Assembly: GCA_003402315.1 (NCBI GenBank)
Contig: QFXI01000020.1
Coordinates: forward strand, 1-64,000
Reading direction: 5' to 3'
DNA from: Candidatus Nitrotoga sp. LAW
GTDB lineage: Bacteria; Pseudomonadota; Gammaproteobacteria; Burkholderiales; Gallionellaceae
DNA: 64,000 bases
How positions within the stretch are numbered: position 1 is the first letter of the stretch; each line of letters starts with the position of its first letter. The notes under the pieces are model-generated. The model made no database searches. It worked only from the letters and a program-made list of their open reading frames with translations, and was not told the DNA's origin. A program made the translations under genes and the position numbers. Of this stretch, positions 34,281-43,253 are shown piece by piece.

Positions 34281-35274
34281 GATGAAAAAGAATCCAAGTG
34301 TTGAGTACATACAGCATGAACAATCCCAGACTTACCCAGGTAAGTCCCAGCATGGATCGTCCTTGCGGGCGGAAAATAAAACCCGCAGTCACCAGGGCGC
34401 TCATCATCACTGCGGTGAATGCGGTAAGCGTGTGGCTGGCCTCGACGTGGGCAAGCAGAGGGCCATTGGTGTAGAACAAATCATCCACCGACAGAATGAC
34501 GATGTCGAACAAATTGCTGCCCAGCAGATTGGCGATGGCCATGTCCAGCGCTCCAATACGCAGTGCCGAAATGGTGACTGCCGCTTCGGGGGCGGAGGTT
34601 ACCGCCGCCACCAGCAAGGTTCCGACAAAACTTTGCCCCCAACCCATCAAGTCGGAAATGTCCTTGGCGACAAATGGCAACCAAGAGCCCGCTATTACCA
34701 CTGCTGTAGCCGCCAGCGTGTAACCTTTAGCGGCACTGCGTAGTGTTGTATCTGGATAACGCTCGGCGGATACCTCAGTGTATTCGGAAAGGGTGCGGCG
34801 TTCGTAGCTGTAAACGGCGCGCATCGCAACGAAATAGACCAGCACGATGAACGGCGAGTAAAGCCCTACATGCCACAATGCTGGGCTCATTCCCGCCTGA
34901 TCCAGTAACAAGCTGAAACCTGCGAAAGCGATTAGGATTGTGCCCAATGAAGCCGACAAGATGTGCCCTTGGGCGGCGCGGCTATACAGGGTCTCGCGTC
35001 GGTACAGCGCATCCAGTATTACCAGAATAAAGAGATTAAACACCGTGCTGCCCAGTACATCGCCGACGGCAATGTTTGGCGCGTTAGCGAACGTGACGGC
35101 GGAAATGCCGGTCACTAATTCGGGCAGTGATGTGGCAGTAGACAGCAGGATGAGAGCGACCAAAGAGGCAGACATGCCGGTTTTTTCGGCGATGATGTCT
35201 CCATAGCGGGAAAGAAAGTAGCCCGCGTAGCCGATGGTGGCGAGGCAAATCAGAAGTTGCAACCAGAGCAGCAT
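34270..35274 (-). CDS. Ca2+/Na+ (cation/proton) exchanger, CaCA family
   Basis: 334 residues with about ten membrane helices. The two alpha repeats are LILLSTATSLPELVTGISAV with GDVLGSTVFNLFIL, and FVGTLLVAAVTSAPEAAVTI with ANLLGSNLFDIVIL. The acidic residues in SLPE and SAPE and the GS-N motifs line the ion path in this family. An AAGGAG ribosome site is at 35286-35291. The gene is first in an operon with the P2-type ATPase: a low-affinity exchanger coupled with a high-affinity pump for the same ion is the likely logic. Confidence 0.9.
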   Translation of the reverse strand: MLLWLQLLICLATIGYAGYFLSRYGDIIAEKTGMSASLVALILLSTATSLPELVTGISAVTFANAPNIAVGDVLGSTVFNLFILVILDALYRRETLYSRAAQGHILSASLGTILIAFAGFSLLLDQAGMSPALWHVGLYSPFIVLVYFVAMRAVYSYERRTLSEYTEVSAERYPDTTLRSAAKGYTLAATAVVIAGSWLPFVAKDISDLMGWGQSFVGTLLVAAVTSAPEAAVTISALRIGALDMAIANLLGSNLFDIVILSVDDLFYTNGPLLAHVEASHTLTAFTAVMMSALVTAGFIFRPQGRSMLGLTWVSLGLFMLYVLNTWILFHHGQ

Positions 35275-35309
35275 GTTGGGGCATCTCCTTGCAGGATGGA
35301 CGGCTAGAT

Positions 35310-35336
35310 ATTACAGCTTCGCTGTAATCCTTTTTT
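35310..35336 (+). terminator. Candidate intrinsic terminator, plus direction
   Basis: ATTACAGC and GCTGTAAT form a perfect 8-bp stem with a TTC loop, followed by CC and six T. It lies in the leader of the minus-strand exchanger gene, so it would stop transcription entering from the opposite direction. There is no plus-strand gene directly before it; a structural role in the exchanger leader is the alternative. Confidence 0.4.
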
Positions 35337-35589
35337 AAAATTCTGTTAGTGTTAAATAGAAATGCTCGCTATTTTTTTGGGCACTTCTCCAAGCCTTGCA
35401 GCCGTATCAATCCCTTCGGTCAGAAGGGGAAGGCCGCTGGATGGGTGTTGAAATAACGGAAATGGTAGCCACCTGCTTCCGGGGTAGCAAGGTTGGCATA
35501 TTTCCGAAGATTGATTACCAGTGCTGGAGACACAGTGCGGCGTTGGAGAGGCCGCCGACTGGTGCGTAAAGGGAACGAAAATGCAGCGG

Positions 35590-35640
35590 CTTGATGGAAA
35601 AGGGTAGGCGAGAGCTAGTTCTCTAATCTACCCAGTTGTC
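35590..35640 (+). mobile_element. Degenerate group II intron 3' end
   Basis: GGCTTGATGG followed by a hairpin with GGGTAGGCGAGA and CTACCC arms matches, with changes, the domain V end and domain VI of the intron relic at 26705-26793. A clear domain V hairpin cannot be drawn. Sequence from about 35430 to 35590 has no gene and may be more of the same relic. Confidence 0.35.
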
Positions 35641-35794
35641 TTAAGGGCACCTCTAAAAATTCAAATTTCGTCACAATACGTTTTTGCTCACAAAAAATGT
35701 TTCCTTATATATCAATTATATGCTGCGTCAACATTTTTTATTCATGCCTAGTCTTGTCTTGTTTAGACCTCTAAATTTTTAGAGGTACCCTTAA
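35641..35794. mobile_element. MITE-like element with 21-bp inverted repeats
   Basis: The left end 35641-35661 (beginning TTAAGGGCACCTC) and the right end 35774-35794 (ending GAGGTACCCTTAA) are inverted copies with one mismatch in 21 positions. The 112 bases between them are AT-rich and non-coding. The size and ends are those of a non-autonomous element mobilised by a transposase encoded elsewhere. It sits directly after the group II intron relic. Confidence 0.7.
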
Positions 35795-35812
35795 AGTTCC
35801 CATCAAAGCAGT

Positions 35813-36211
35813 TTAATCCCTGTCATGGCCCCTACCATGGCCTCTGCTATCCCTCTCCTCGCGTTGAAAATGGCCACGTTCACGATAGCCAGGAACATAA
35901 ACATTGTTATACCAACTATCTTGAACAAAATAGACTGGCTGGCCACATGCGCCATATTTGCGGCAGTGTTTGCGCCAGTTTTTCCGGTGGCCTGGGGGCG
36001 CGCGCAGATAAATCGGTTGGGGCGCCATACCCATTGGCATGGGTTGGACCATGACAGGCGCTGGATAAATTAACTGGGGTTGTGGGTAGTTGCCGATGTC
36101 GATTCGACCATAAAAGCCGGGTTGGCCGATACTAACGGATACGCCGACATCGGAAGCTAGTGCCGGAACAGCGATAGTGGCCAGCGCCGCTACAATTAAA
36201 AAACGCTTCAT
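35813..36211 (-). CDS. Small exported protein, Pro/Met-rich with basic tail
   Basis: 132 residues. A classic Sec signal peptide ends ATIAVPALAS (about residue 19). The mature part has a Gly/Pro/Tyr/Met-rich stretch (MVQPMPMGMAPQPIYLRAPP), then HRKNWRKHCRKYGACGQPVYF with two Cys, and a charged Arg/His/Gly tail. Similar short periplasmic proteins of unknown function are common in betaproteobacteria. The gene stands alone. Confidence 0.7.
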   Translation of the reverse strand: MKRFLIVAALATIAVPALASDVGVSVSIGQPGFYGRIDIGNYPQPQLIYPAPVMVQPMPMGMAPQPIYLRAPPGHRKNWRKHCRKYGACGQPVYFVQDSWYNNVYVPGYRERGHFQREERDSRGHGRGHDRD

Positions 36212-36471
36212 TTTAGAACCCTTTTTTCGTTAGCAATATTGATCTAACGCGCTGGCAGACTAAACGATGACATTTGATATTGATTGGTGTCAGGTGAATT
36301 TAAAAATGATCATCGCTGGGTGTATTTGCCGCCAGCGCGTTATCATAATTGCTGATACAGGAAAGGCCGTAAAGACGATTGGTCCCGATCATTCGGAAAG
36401 TTCGGGATAGTATAGATAATCATATGTTCGTGTTAAAACAATGTGCGATCACATGCTGGGGCATATTTACT

Positions 36472-37683
36472 TTACTTGGTTGAAGGCAGTATGAAGGCAT
36501 TTGAATATGCTTTCGCTATTTGCAAATCGAGTTTATGTAAGGTTTGATAGATCTCTAGTACTTTGTCCTGCTGACCTTGGCGTGAATAGGCCTCGCCCAA
36601 GTTATACCAGCTACTTGCCTTTTCCGGTTCGATGAGAACTGCTTCTCGATAGGCAGCAATCGCCTGCTCGTATTGTTTAAGTTTTCCATAAGCGATACCT
36701 AAATTATTCCAGGCGTCGGCATATTTTGGATCAATGCGCAGCGCCTCCCGGTAGGCCTGGATTGCCTGTTCGTGTTGTTTGATGTTGTTATGGATATTGC
36801 CTAGATTATTCCAGGCGTCGGCATATTCAGGCTGAATACGTAGCGCGCTTCGATAGGCTTTAATTGCTTGCTCATATTGTTTGAGGTTTTTGTGGGCAAT
36901 GCCCAAGCTAAACCAAGCATCTGCACTTATTGGCTCACTTTTGACCCACTGTTGCGAAAGCTTCAACATTCCTTGCCAGTCTTGTTTGTATTCCAGCGCA
37001 ACTACGCGGTTAAGCCAAACCAGGCCGCTTTTTTTCGCTACCATCGGAGCGCCTTGAGCCCGTTTCGGCAGTTCCCCTATCCAATCTACGGGCAGGGCGA
37101 AATTGAGATTTTGTCCCTCGGCGTTATAAAACGTGGTGATGCCGATTAATTGCCCTTGGTCATCGAACAGCCCACCACCGCTGGAGCCGAGAGAAATCGC
37201 GGCGGAGGTCTGGATGTATTCCGCGCCGTCGTGCGGCCGCAGACTGGAAATAAGCCCTTCGCTCAAGGTCAGCTCCAAGTCTTCCGGTGCGCCGATGGCA
37301 TAGACGCGCTGGCCTACTTTGAGCTTTTTGGCGGTACCCATAACGACGGGGGGCGCCCGCAAATCCGGCACATTTAATTGGCACAGATCGCGACTAGGGT
37401 CTGAATATTGCATAGTGGCCGAGAATGTTTTGCCGGATTGTCGTACTTGTCGGCTTTTGCCTCTTTTCGCAACATGGCAATTGGTAATGACTTGGCCGAC
37501 GCCTATGACCACGCCACTGCCCTGGCCGATGAATTCATCTTTCGAATCGAAGATATCTACTATTACAACGGAAGGTGATACCTGTTCAAAAATTTGTTCC
37601 GGTGCCTTGGCTGCGGCAAGCGTAGAAAGCAAAGCTAGCGCAGAGTTGGTGACCAGCACTGAGTAAAAATATTGGAATCTCAT
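36472..37683 (-). CDS. Secreted trypsin-like serine protease with C-terminal TPR repeats
   Basis: 403 residues. The signal peptide is about 1-26. The protease domain is about 35-215: His in VITNCHVAKRG, probable Asp in DPSRDLCQLNV, and nucleophile Ser in SLGSSGGGLFD. This is the HtrA/S1C-like fold without a PDZ domain. From about 240, TPR units follow, several nearly identical (YEQAIKAYRSALRIQPEYAD, HEQAIQAYREALRIDPKYAD). The protein is probably periplasmic; the TPRs would bring substrates or partners. Near-identical TPR units suggest recent duplication. Confidence 0.87.
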   Translation of the reverse strand: MRFQYFYSVLVTNSALALLSTLAAAKAPEQIFEQVSPSVVIVDIFDSKDEFIGQGSGVVIGVGQVITNCHVAKRGKSRQVRQSGKTFSATMQYSDPSRDLCQLNVPDLRAPPVVMGTAKKLKVGQRVYAIGAPEDLELTLSEGLISSLRPHDGAEYIQTSAAISLGSSGGGLFDDQGQLIGITTFYNAEGQNLNFALPVDWIGELPKRAQGAPMVAKKSGLVWLNRVVALEYKQDWQGMLKLSQQWVKSEPISADAWFSLGIAHKNLKQYEQAIKAYRSALRIQPEYADAWNNLGNIHNNIKQHEQAIQAYREALRIDPKYADAWNNLGIAYGKLKQYEQAIAAYREAVLIEPEKASSWYNLGEAYSRQGQQDKVLEIYQTLHKLDLQIAKAYSNAFILPSTK

Positions 37684-37887
37684 GATTTCCTCATTTTAAT
37701 TTTCAGACAATGCCATATGGATTATGGGTCGATAATAGTGGTTTGTTTATTTAACATAAACCAGGTTTTATCCCTAAATTTTTTGTTAATTCAATAAATA
37801 TTAAATATGTTATTGGAACCATAGCTACTCTGATGGAAAACTGCGCCGTCACGCATATGTTTATTGTTAGATAAATTTATAATGCCC

Positions 37888-38802
37888 TTAACGAGGTTCA
37901 ATTTGCCATAAGTGCTGAGCGACAGACAGCCAAGCACCTAACCAGCCAAGGTAGGCTGATAATAGCAACAGTATGGAGCTGTCGCCTATGGAGGGTAAAT
38001 GCAAAGTAAAGCTGCTGGCATACAAATGTGTCAACTCAGAGAGGTTATTATTGAGCAGACGTAAACTGATAGTAATGATAAACCAGGCTGTGGCACCTCC
38101 TAGCAGCCCTTGTAAAAAACCAAAGTAAAGAAACGGTCGGCGAATGAAGGTATTGGTGGCGCCGATTAGTTTGGATACCTCAATTTCTTCGCGTTGGGTG
38201 AGAATTTGCAAACGGATGGTGTTAAAGGTAATGGCTATTAGCGCAAAGCTAAGCAGCACGGCGAGAATAAGTACGGCCAACAGGCCGAATTTAAGCATTG
38301 CTTCAAGCTTGCGTGCCCAAGCTGAATCCAGTTGCACATACTCGATTTTAGGCCACTTTTTAAATTCATCGCGCAACGCTTCCAGTGCTTGTGCATCAGA
38401 TATTTTTGGGTAGATAACATAAGCGTCCGGCAGCGGGTTTTGTGCCAGTCCGCCAATTACATCGGCCAGTCCGGTGGTTTGTTTGAGTTGCTCCAGCGCT
38501 TGGTCACGTGGCACAAATTTTACCTGGTTGATGCTAGCGTGTTGTTTTAATTGTTTGCCGATATGGGTGACTTCGTCATTGCTGGCATCCATGCTCAAGA
38601 ATATGCTGATTTGCGGTGTGCCAACTGCTTGTTCAGCCAGACTTTGTACACTTTTAAGCATTAAATACATGCCTGCCGGCAAGCTAAGTGCAATGCCGAT
38701 CACCAGAATGTTTAGCAGGCTGGACAGCGGTGTGGTGAGAAAACGGCGCAGGGTAAACAGCAACACGTGGGTATGTGATATCAGCCAGTTCTTCATGGGC
38801 AT
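37888..38802 (-). CDS. ftsX: Cell division protein FtsX
   Basis: 304 residues with four membrane helices (about 25-47, 175-200, 225-250 and 275-297) and a periplasmic loop between the first two. Phrases such as LLNILVIGIALSLPAGMYLML and REEIEVSKLIGATNTFIRRPFLYFG are characteristic. With FtsE it forms an ABC-type complex that activates peptidoglycan hydrolysis at the septum. Its start overlaps ftsE by 10 bp. rpoH, which often follows, is not found here. Confidence 0.94.
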   Translation of the reverse strand: MPMKNWLISHTHVLLFTLRRFLTTPLSSLLNILVIGIALSLPAGMYLMLKSVQSLAEQAVGTPQISIFLSMDASNDEVTHIGKQLKQHASINQVKFVPRDQALEQLKQTTGLADVIGGLAQNPLPDAYVIYPKISDAQALEALRDEFKKWPKIEYVQLDSAWARKLEAMLKFGLLAVLILAVLLSFALIAITFNTIRLQILTQREEIEVSKLIGATNTFIRRPFLYFGFLQGLLGGATAWFIITISLRLLNNNLSELTHLYASSFTLHLPSIGDSSILLLLSAYLGWLGAWLSVAQHLWQIEPR

Positions 38803-39446
38803 AACTCCCCATTTTTTAGTGCCAGCACGCGCCCTTTGAACTGGCGCAGAATGCTTTCGTCATGGGAAGAAATTAGCAGCGTGACACCGACCTGATGGAA
38901 TGATTTGAAAATACCCATGATGTCACTGGCATAGTCCTTATCAAGATTGCCGGTCGGTTCATCTGCCAGCAGGATGGAAGGGCGATTGACTATGGCGCGT
39001 GCGATGCATAAACGTTGTTGTTCGCCGCCGGACAGCGCGATCGGGTTATTTTTTTCACGCTTGAGTAAGCCCACCTTGTCTAGCGCGGCTCGCACCCGCT
39101 TGGCGCTTTCGCGATGGTCGAAGCCGCAAATTCGCAGTGGCAACATTACGTTGTCGAACACGCTGCGGTCGAACAGTATTTTATGATCTTGGAAAATTAA
39201 CCCAAGGTTGCGGCGCAAGTAGGGCAATGCTCCACCCTTGATCGAACTGACGTTCTGTCCTTTGACTACAATGCTGCCAGAGTTGGGACGCTCAATGGCG
39301 GCGATGAGTTTGAGCAAAGTGCTCTTGCCTGCGCCGGAATGGCCAGTGAGGAATATCATTTCACCCTCGGCGATCTCAAAACTAACATTTTTCAGTGCTT
39401 CATAACCTCCGGGATAACGCTTGCATATTTGGCTGAACTGGATCAT
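38793..39446 (-). CDS. ftsE: Cell division ATP-binding protein FtsE
   Basis: 217 residues. Walker A is [12 protein letters not shown], the signature is [15 protein letters not shown], and Walker B is [12 protein letters not shown]. The start [20 protein letters not shown] is typical of FtsE. It pairs with FtsX. The start overlaps the end of ftsY by four bases. Confidence 0.96.
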   Translation of the reverse strand: MIQFSQICKRYPGGYEALKNVSFEIAEGEMIFLTGHSGAGKSTLLKLIAAIERPNSGSIVVKGQNVSSIKGGALPYLRRNLGLIFQDHKILFDRSVFDNVMLPLRICGFDHRESAKRVRAALDKVGLLKREKNNPIALSGGEQQRLCIARAIVNRPSILLADEPTGNLDKDYASDIMGIFKSFHQVGVTLLISSHDESILRQFKGRVLALKNGELCP

Positions 39447-40417
39447 TCGTCCAGCCCCAGAAGTGCATTGACGAAGTCTTCCGCTACAAATGGACGTAGA
39501 TCATCCAGCCCTTCTCCCACGCCAATAAAGCGTAGGGAAATGGGATGTGCCTTGGCGATGGCTGCAATGACGCCGCCTTTGGCAGTGCCATCCAGCTTGG
39601 TCAGTATCAATCCCGTGACGGCCAGTGCATCGTCGAATGCCTTAACTTGGCTTAGCGCGTTCTGGCCGGTGTTTGCGTCCAGTACCAGCAGCACTTCATG
39701 TGGTGCACCGGGTAACGCCTTGGCGATAACGCGCTTGACCTTTTTAATTTCTTCCATCAAGTGGATTTGGGTAGACAGGCGTCCGGCAGTATCGGCCAGT
39801 ACTATATCGATTTTTCGTGCCTGAGCTGCTTGCACCGCATCGAAAATCACCGCTGCGGCATCGCCGCTTTGCTGGGCAATGACGGTAACATTATTACGCG
39901 CACCCCATTCCATCAACTGTTCACGCGCAGCGGCACGGAAGGTATCACCTGCGGCCAGCAGCACTGACTTGCCTTGCCCCTGGAAATACTTCGCCAACTT
40001 GCCAATGGAGGTTGTTTTGCCAGCGCCATTTACGCCGGCCAGCATAATGACGCAAGGTTTATGTAAATCAGTTTCTAAAGGCTGAGCCAGTGGCTTGAGC
40101 AGTTTGATCAGGTCGTGCGCCAACGCCTCTTTTAGCTGGACTGCTTCTGTGAGTCGCTGCACTTTGACTTGTCGGCGCAATTCGGCCAGCAAGAAACGGG
40201 TTGCGTCCATTCCGACATCTGCGGTGATCAGGATGGTTTCCAGTTCCTCATATAGCTCGTCGTCGATCTTGCCGCCTCGGCCAAACAAATCGGACATTTG
40301 ATCGGCAGTGCGCGCCAGCCCGCTCTTAAGTCGGCTGATCCAGCCGGTTTTTTTAGGCGTGTCTTCAATTGGGTTGGACTTGCTTTCAATTGGGGTTTTT
40401 TTTAGGAAGCCGAACAT
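39443..40417 (-). CDS. ftsY: Signal recognition particle receptor FtsY
   Basis: 324 residues from the ATG at 40417 (MFGFLKKTPIESK), the usual FtsY start; the upstream in-frame ATG at 40549 would add 44 unrelated residues and run into the divergent gene. The NG GTPase domain shows GVNGAGKTTSIGKLA, DTFRAAAREQL, DTAGRLSTQIHLM and TKLDGTAKGG. It docks SRP-ribosome complexes at the membrane. It heads the ftsY-ftsE-ftsX operon and is divergent from the M16 peptidase genes. Confidence 0.95.
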   Translation of the reverse strand: MFGFLKKTPIESKSNPIEDTPKKTGWISRLKSGLARTADQMSDLFGRGGKIDDELYEELETILITADVGMDATRFLLAELRRQVKVQRLTEAVQLKEALAHDLIKLLKPLAQPLETDLHKPCVIMLAGVNGAGKTTSIGKLAKYFQGQGKSVLLAAGDTFRAAAREQLMEWGARNNVTVIAQQSGDAAAVIFDAVQAAQARKIDIVLADTAGRLSTQIHLMEEIKKVKRVIAKALPGAPHEVLLVLDANTGQNALSQVKAFDDALAVTGLILTKLDGTAKGGVIAAIAKAHPISLRFIGVGEGLDDLRPFVAEDFVNALLGLDE

Positions 40418-40537
40418 TTTAAGGGAGTTTTGGGAGGTGGCAGAAAGATAACTAAATAGCGCATAATACACATCAGTCATGGCGGCTTTTGCCGCCGTTG
40501 TTATTCTATTCTGATTGGGTTGTTTTGGGCTAAAAAA

Positions 40538-41923
40538 ATGCATATACATATATTAAAATATCTGCTGACTATTGCTGTTTTATGGCCTGCGGTGCTTTTA
40601 TTCGCTGTTAAGGCGCAGGCGGGGGTGTTTGAGAAAACTCTCGGTAATGGCCTTAAGGTCATAGTCAAGGAAGACCACCGTGCCCCAGTTATAGTTCAAC
40701 AAATATGGTATCGCGCTGGCAGCATGGACGAAAATATTGGCGTCACCGGTATCGCACATGTGTTGGAACACATGATGTTCAAGGGAACCAAAAGTGTGCC
40801 GGTTGGACAGTTTTCTAAGCGTATATCTGCTGCGGGCGGACGCGAAAATGCTTTTACCAGTAACGATTACACTGCGTATTTCCAGCAATTGCACAAATCC
40901 AAGTTACCTCTCGCCATGCAACTCGAATCCGATCGTATGCGCAACTTGCATCTGACGGAAACTGAATTCAGCAAAGAAATTAAAGTCGTTATGGAAGAAC
41001 GGCGCATGCGCACGGACGATGAGCCGCGCGCCCTGATGAATGAAAAATTGATGGCCGCTGCCTTTCAGGAACATCCTTACCGGACTCCGGTAATTGGCTG
41101 GATGAACGATTTGCAGACACTTTCCGTAAATGATGCCAAAACCTGGTATAAAAATTGGTACGTGCCCAATAATGCGACACTAGTAGTGGCAGGAGACGTC
41201 AAGGCGAGCGAGGTATTTGCGCTGGCGCAACGTTTCTATGGTGGGATTCCAGCGCGTAATTTGCCTGCACGCAAGCATTTTAAAGAGCCGTCACAGTTAG
41301 GCGTGAAGCGTATTGTAGTCAAAGCTCCGGCGCAGCTGCCACAGCTAGTAATGGCTTATCACGCCCCTTCGTTACGCGATCCAGAGAAAGACTGGCAGCC
41401 CTATGCCTTGCAGATACTGGCTGGCATTCTCGATGGCAATGCTTCTGCGCGCCTGAACAAAATATTAGTGAGGGAAAAGCAATTGGCCAGTGATGTGGGC
41501 GTTGAATATGATGCCACATCGCGTGGGCCAAGCCTGTTCATGCTTGAGGGCACCCCTAGCGAAGGCAAGAGCGTGATGGAAATAGAAGAGGGTTTGCGCG
41601 AACAAATAGCAATTTTGAAGCGTGACGGCGTGAGTGAAGATGAACTTAAACGCGCAAAGGCACAGGTGACTGCCAGTGAAGTGTACAAGCTCGATTCGTT
41701 GTTTTATCAGGCGATGCAGATTGGACAGCTGGAAAGTATGGGGCTGTCATACAAAACTATTCCTTTGATTCTGAAAAAATTGCAAGCGGTAACAGCGCAG
41801 CAGGTGCAGGACGTGGCGCGGGAGTTTCTGCAGGACGACCAGCTGACCATGGCCGTGCTTGAGCCACAGCCACTTTCCGGTAAACCGAAACAAATGAATA
41901 AAGGGGCATTACATGCACACTAA
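40538..41923 (+). CDS. M16 zinc peptidase, catalytic member
   Basis: 461 residues from the ATG at 40538. The signal peptide ends AVKAQAG. The inverted zinc motif HVLEHMMFKG (HxxEH) is present, with the third ligand Glu expected about 75 residues later near KEIKVVMEERRMR. This is a processing-protease-like (PqqL/YmxG group) periplasmic enzyme. Its stop overlaps the next M16 gene by 11 bp, and the two probably form one heterodimer. Confidence 0.9.
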   Translation: MHIHILKYLLTIAVLWPAVLLFAVKAQAGVFEKTLGNGLKVIVKEDHRAPVIVQQIWYRAGSMDENIGVTGIAHVLEHMMFKGTKSVPVGQFSKRISAAGGRENAFTSNDYTAYFQQLHKSKLPLAMQLESDRMRNLHLTETEFSKEIKVVMEERRMRTDDEPRALMNEKLMAAAFQEHPYRTPVIGWMNDLQTLSVNDAKTWYKNWYVPNNATLVVAGDVKASEVFALAQRFYGGIPARNLPARKHFKEPSQLGVKRIVVKAPAQLPQLVMAYHAPSLRDPEKDWQPYALQILAGILDGNASARLNKILVREKQLASDVGVEYDATSRGPSLFMLEGTPSEGKSVMEIEEGLREQIAILKRDGVSEDELKRAKAQVTASEVYKLDSLFYQAMQIGQLESMGLSYKTIPLILKKLQAVTAQQVQDVAREFLQDDQLTMAVLEPQPLSGKPKQMNKGALHAH

Positions 41924-43253
41924 ATTACTTGCCGCTGTGGTGTTGTTGCTAACCGGCATCGCATCTGCAATCGCCACGCCCCATATCCAGCATTGGACAT
42001 CGCCGAGCGGCGCGCGTGTATATTTTGTGGAAAACCATGATCTACCGATGCTGGATTTGACAGTGGATTTTGCTGCGGGAAGCAGCTTTGATGTAATGGA
42101 AAAATCCGGATTGGCAGGGCTGGTACATAGAATGTTGGATCTCGGTGCGGAAGGTTTGAGCGAGGACGACATTGCGCGCAATTTGGCTAATATTGGTGCG
42201 CAATTTGGAAAGAATTTTGATGCGGATCGTGCCGGAATAAGTTTACGTACATTGAGCAGCACTGCAGAACGCGTTCAGGCGCTGGATATTTTGGCGCGCG
42301 TGCTGCAACATCCGCTGTTTCAAGAAGATGTATTGGCGCGAGAAAAAACACGCTTGATTGCTAATTTAAAAGAAAACGAGACCAAACCGGAAAAGATTGC
42401 CGAAAAAGCCTTCAGCAAGGCCGTATTCGGTACCCATCCTTATGGTTTGTCATCGCCGGGTGAAGTCTCTACCGTAGAAAATATTCAGCGCGCCGACATT
42501 GAAGCATTTTATCGTGCCCATTATTTGGCCAAAACTGCCGTGGTTGCCATTATGGGCGATGTAACACGCGCCGAAGCGGAAGCTATCGCGCAAAATCTTA
42601 CCGCGCAATTACCACAAGGCGTTGAGGCGGCGCAGGTTGCGCCGGTGACCATGCAAATTAAAGCGAATGAGCAGCGCATAATGCATCCGGCTACGCAGAG
42701 TCATATTTTGATGGGCGCGCCTGGTTTGGCACGTAAAGACCCCGATTATTTTGCCCTTTATGTGGGCAACCACATTCTCGGCGGAGGGGGATTTGTATCC
42801 CGCCTGATGCACGAAATTCGCGAGAAACGCGGTCTTGCCTACAGTGTATATAGTTATTTTATACCGATGAAGCTGCCAGGCGCGTATCAGATCGGGCTGC
42901 AAACCAAAAAGAATCAAGCCGATGAAGCGCTGCAACTGGTGCGCGCTACGCTACGCGAATTTATTGATAAAGGGGTGACGAAAAAGGAATTACAGGCATC
43001 CAAGCAAAATATCATTGGCGGTTTTCCGTTGCGTATCGATAGCAACAAAAAAATAGTTGACTACTTGAGTGTCATCGGATTTTATGAGTTACCTTTGACC
43101 TATCTTGATGATTTTGTCGGAAACGTTGATAAAGTCACCATCGCGCAAATTCGCTCAGCCTTTGAACGGCGCGTGAACCCGGATGCGATGGCCACCGTGA
43201 TAGTCGGCGCTCCAGAGACCCAAAAGCCAGGTAATGAGGGAGCCGTACAATAA
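41913..43253 (+). CDS. M16 peptidase-like subunit without zinc motif
   Basis: 446 residues. The signal peptide (about 1-20) is followed by the M16 fold, but where the active partner has HxxEH this protein reads GLAGLVHRMLDLGAEG, so the zinc ligands are missing. The substrate-binding region YSVYSYFIPMKLPGAYQIG is conserved. It should act as the non-catalytic half of a dimer with the preceding gene. The start lies inside the upstream stop region. The downstream rsmD start overlaps its stop. Confidence 0.9.
   Translation: MHTKLLAAVVLLLTGIASAIATPHIQHWTSPSGARVYFVENHDLPMLDLTVDFAAGSSFDVMEKSGLAGLVHRMLDLGAEGLSEDDIARNLANIGAQFGKNFDADRAGISLRTLSSTAERVQALDILARVLQHPLFQEDVLAREKTRLIANLKENETKPEKIAEKAFSKAVFGTHPYGLSSPGEVSTVENIQRADIEAFYRAHYLAKTAVVAIMGDVTRAEAEAIAQNLTAQLPQGVEAAQVAPVTMQIKANEQRIMHPATQSHILMGAPGLARKDPDYFALYVGNHILGGGGFVSRLMHEIREKRGLAYSVYSYFIPMKLPGAYQIGLQTKKNQADEALQLVRATLREFIDKGVTKKELQASKQNIIGGFPLRIDSNKKIVDYLSVIGFYELPLTYLDDFVGNVDKVTIAQIRSAFERRVNPDAMATVIVGAPETQKPGNEGAVQ
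43236..43242 (+). promoter_or_regulatory. Ribosome binding site that fixes an AUA start for rsmD
   Basis: GAGGGAG ends seven bases before the ATA at 43250. No ATG, GTG or TTG occurs in the rsmD frame between its upstream stop (43235-43237) and codon 31. The site therefore supports initiation at AUA. Confidence 0.5.

Noticed and set aside
35275-35640. Manganese (yybP-ykoY) riboswitch upstream of the exchanger-ATPase operon
   Set aside because: The conserved GGGGAG and internal-loop sequence of that class could not be found on the minus strand.
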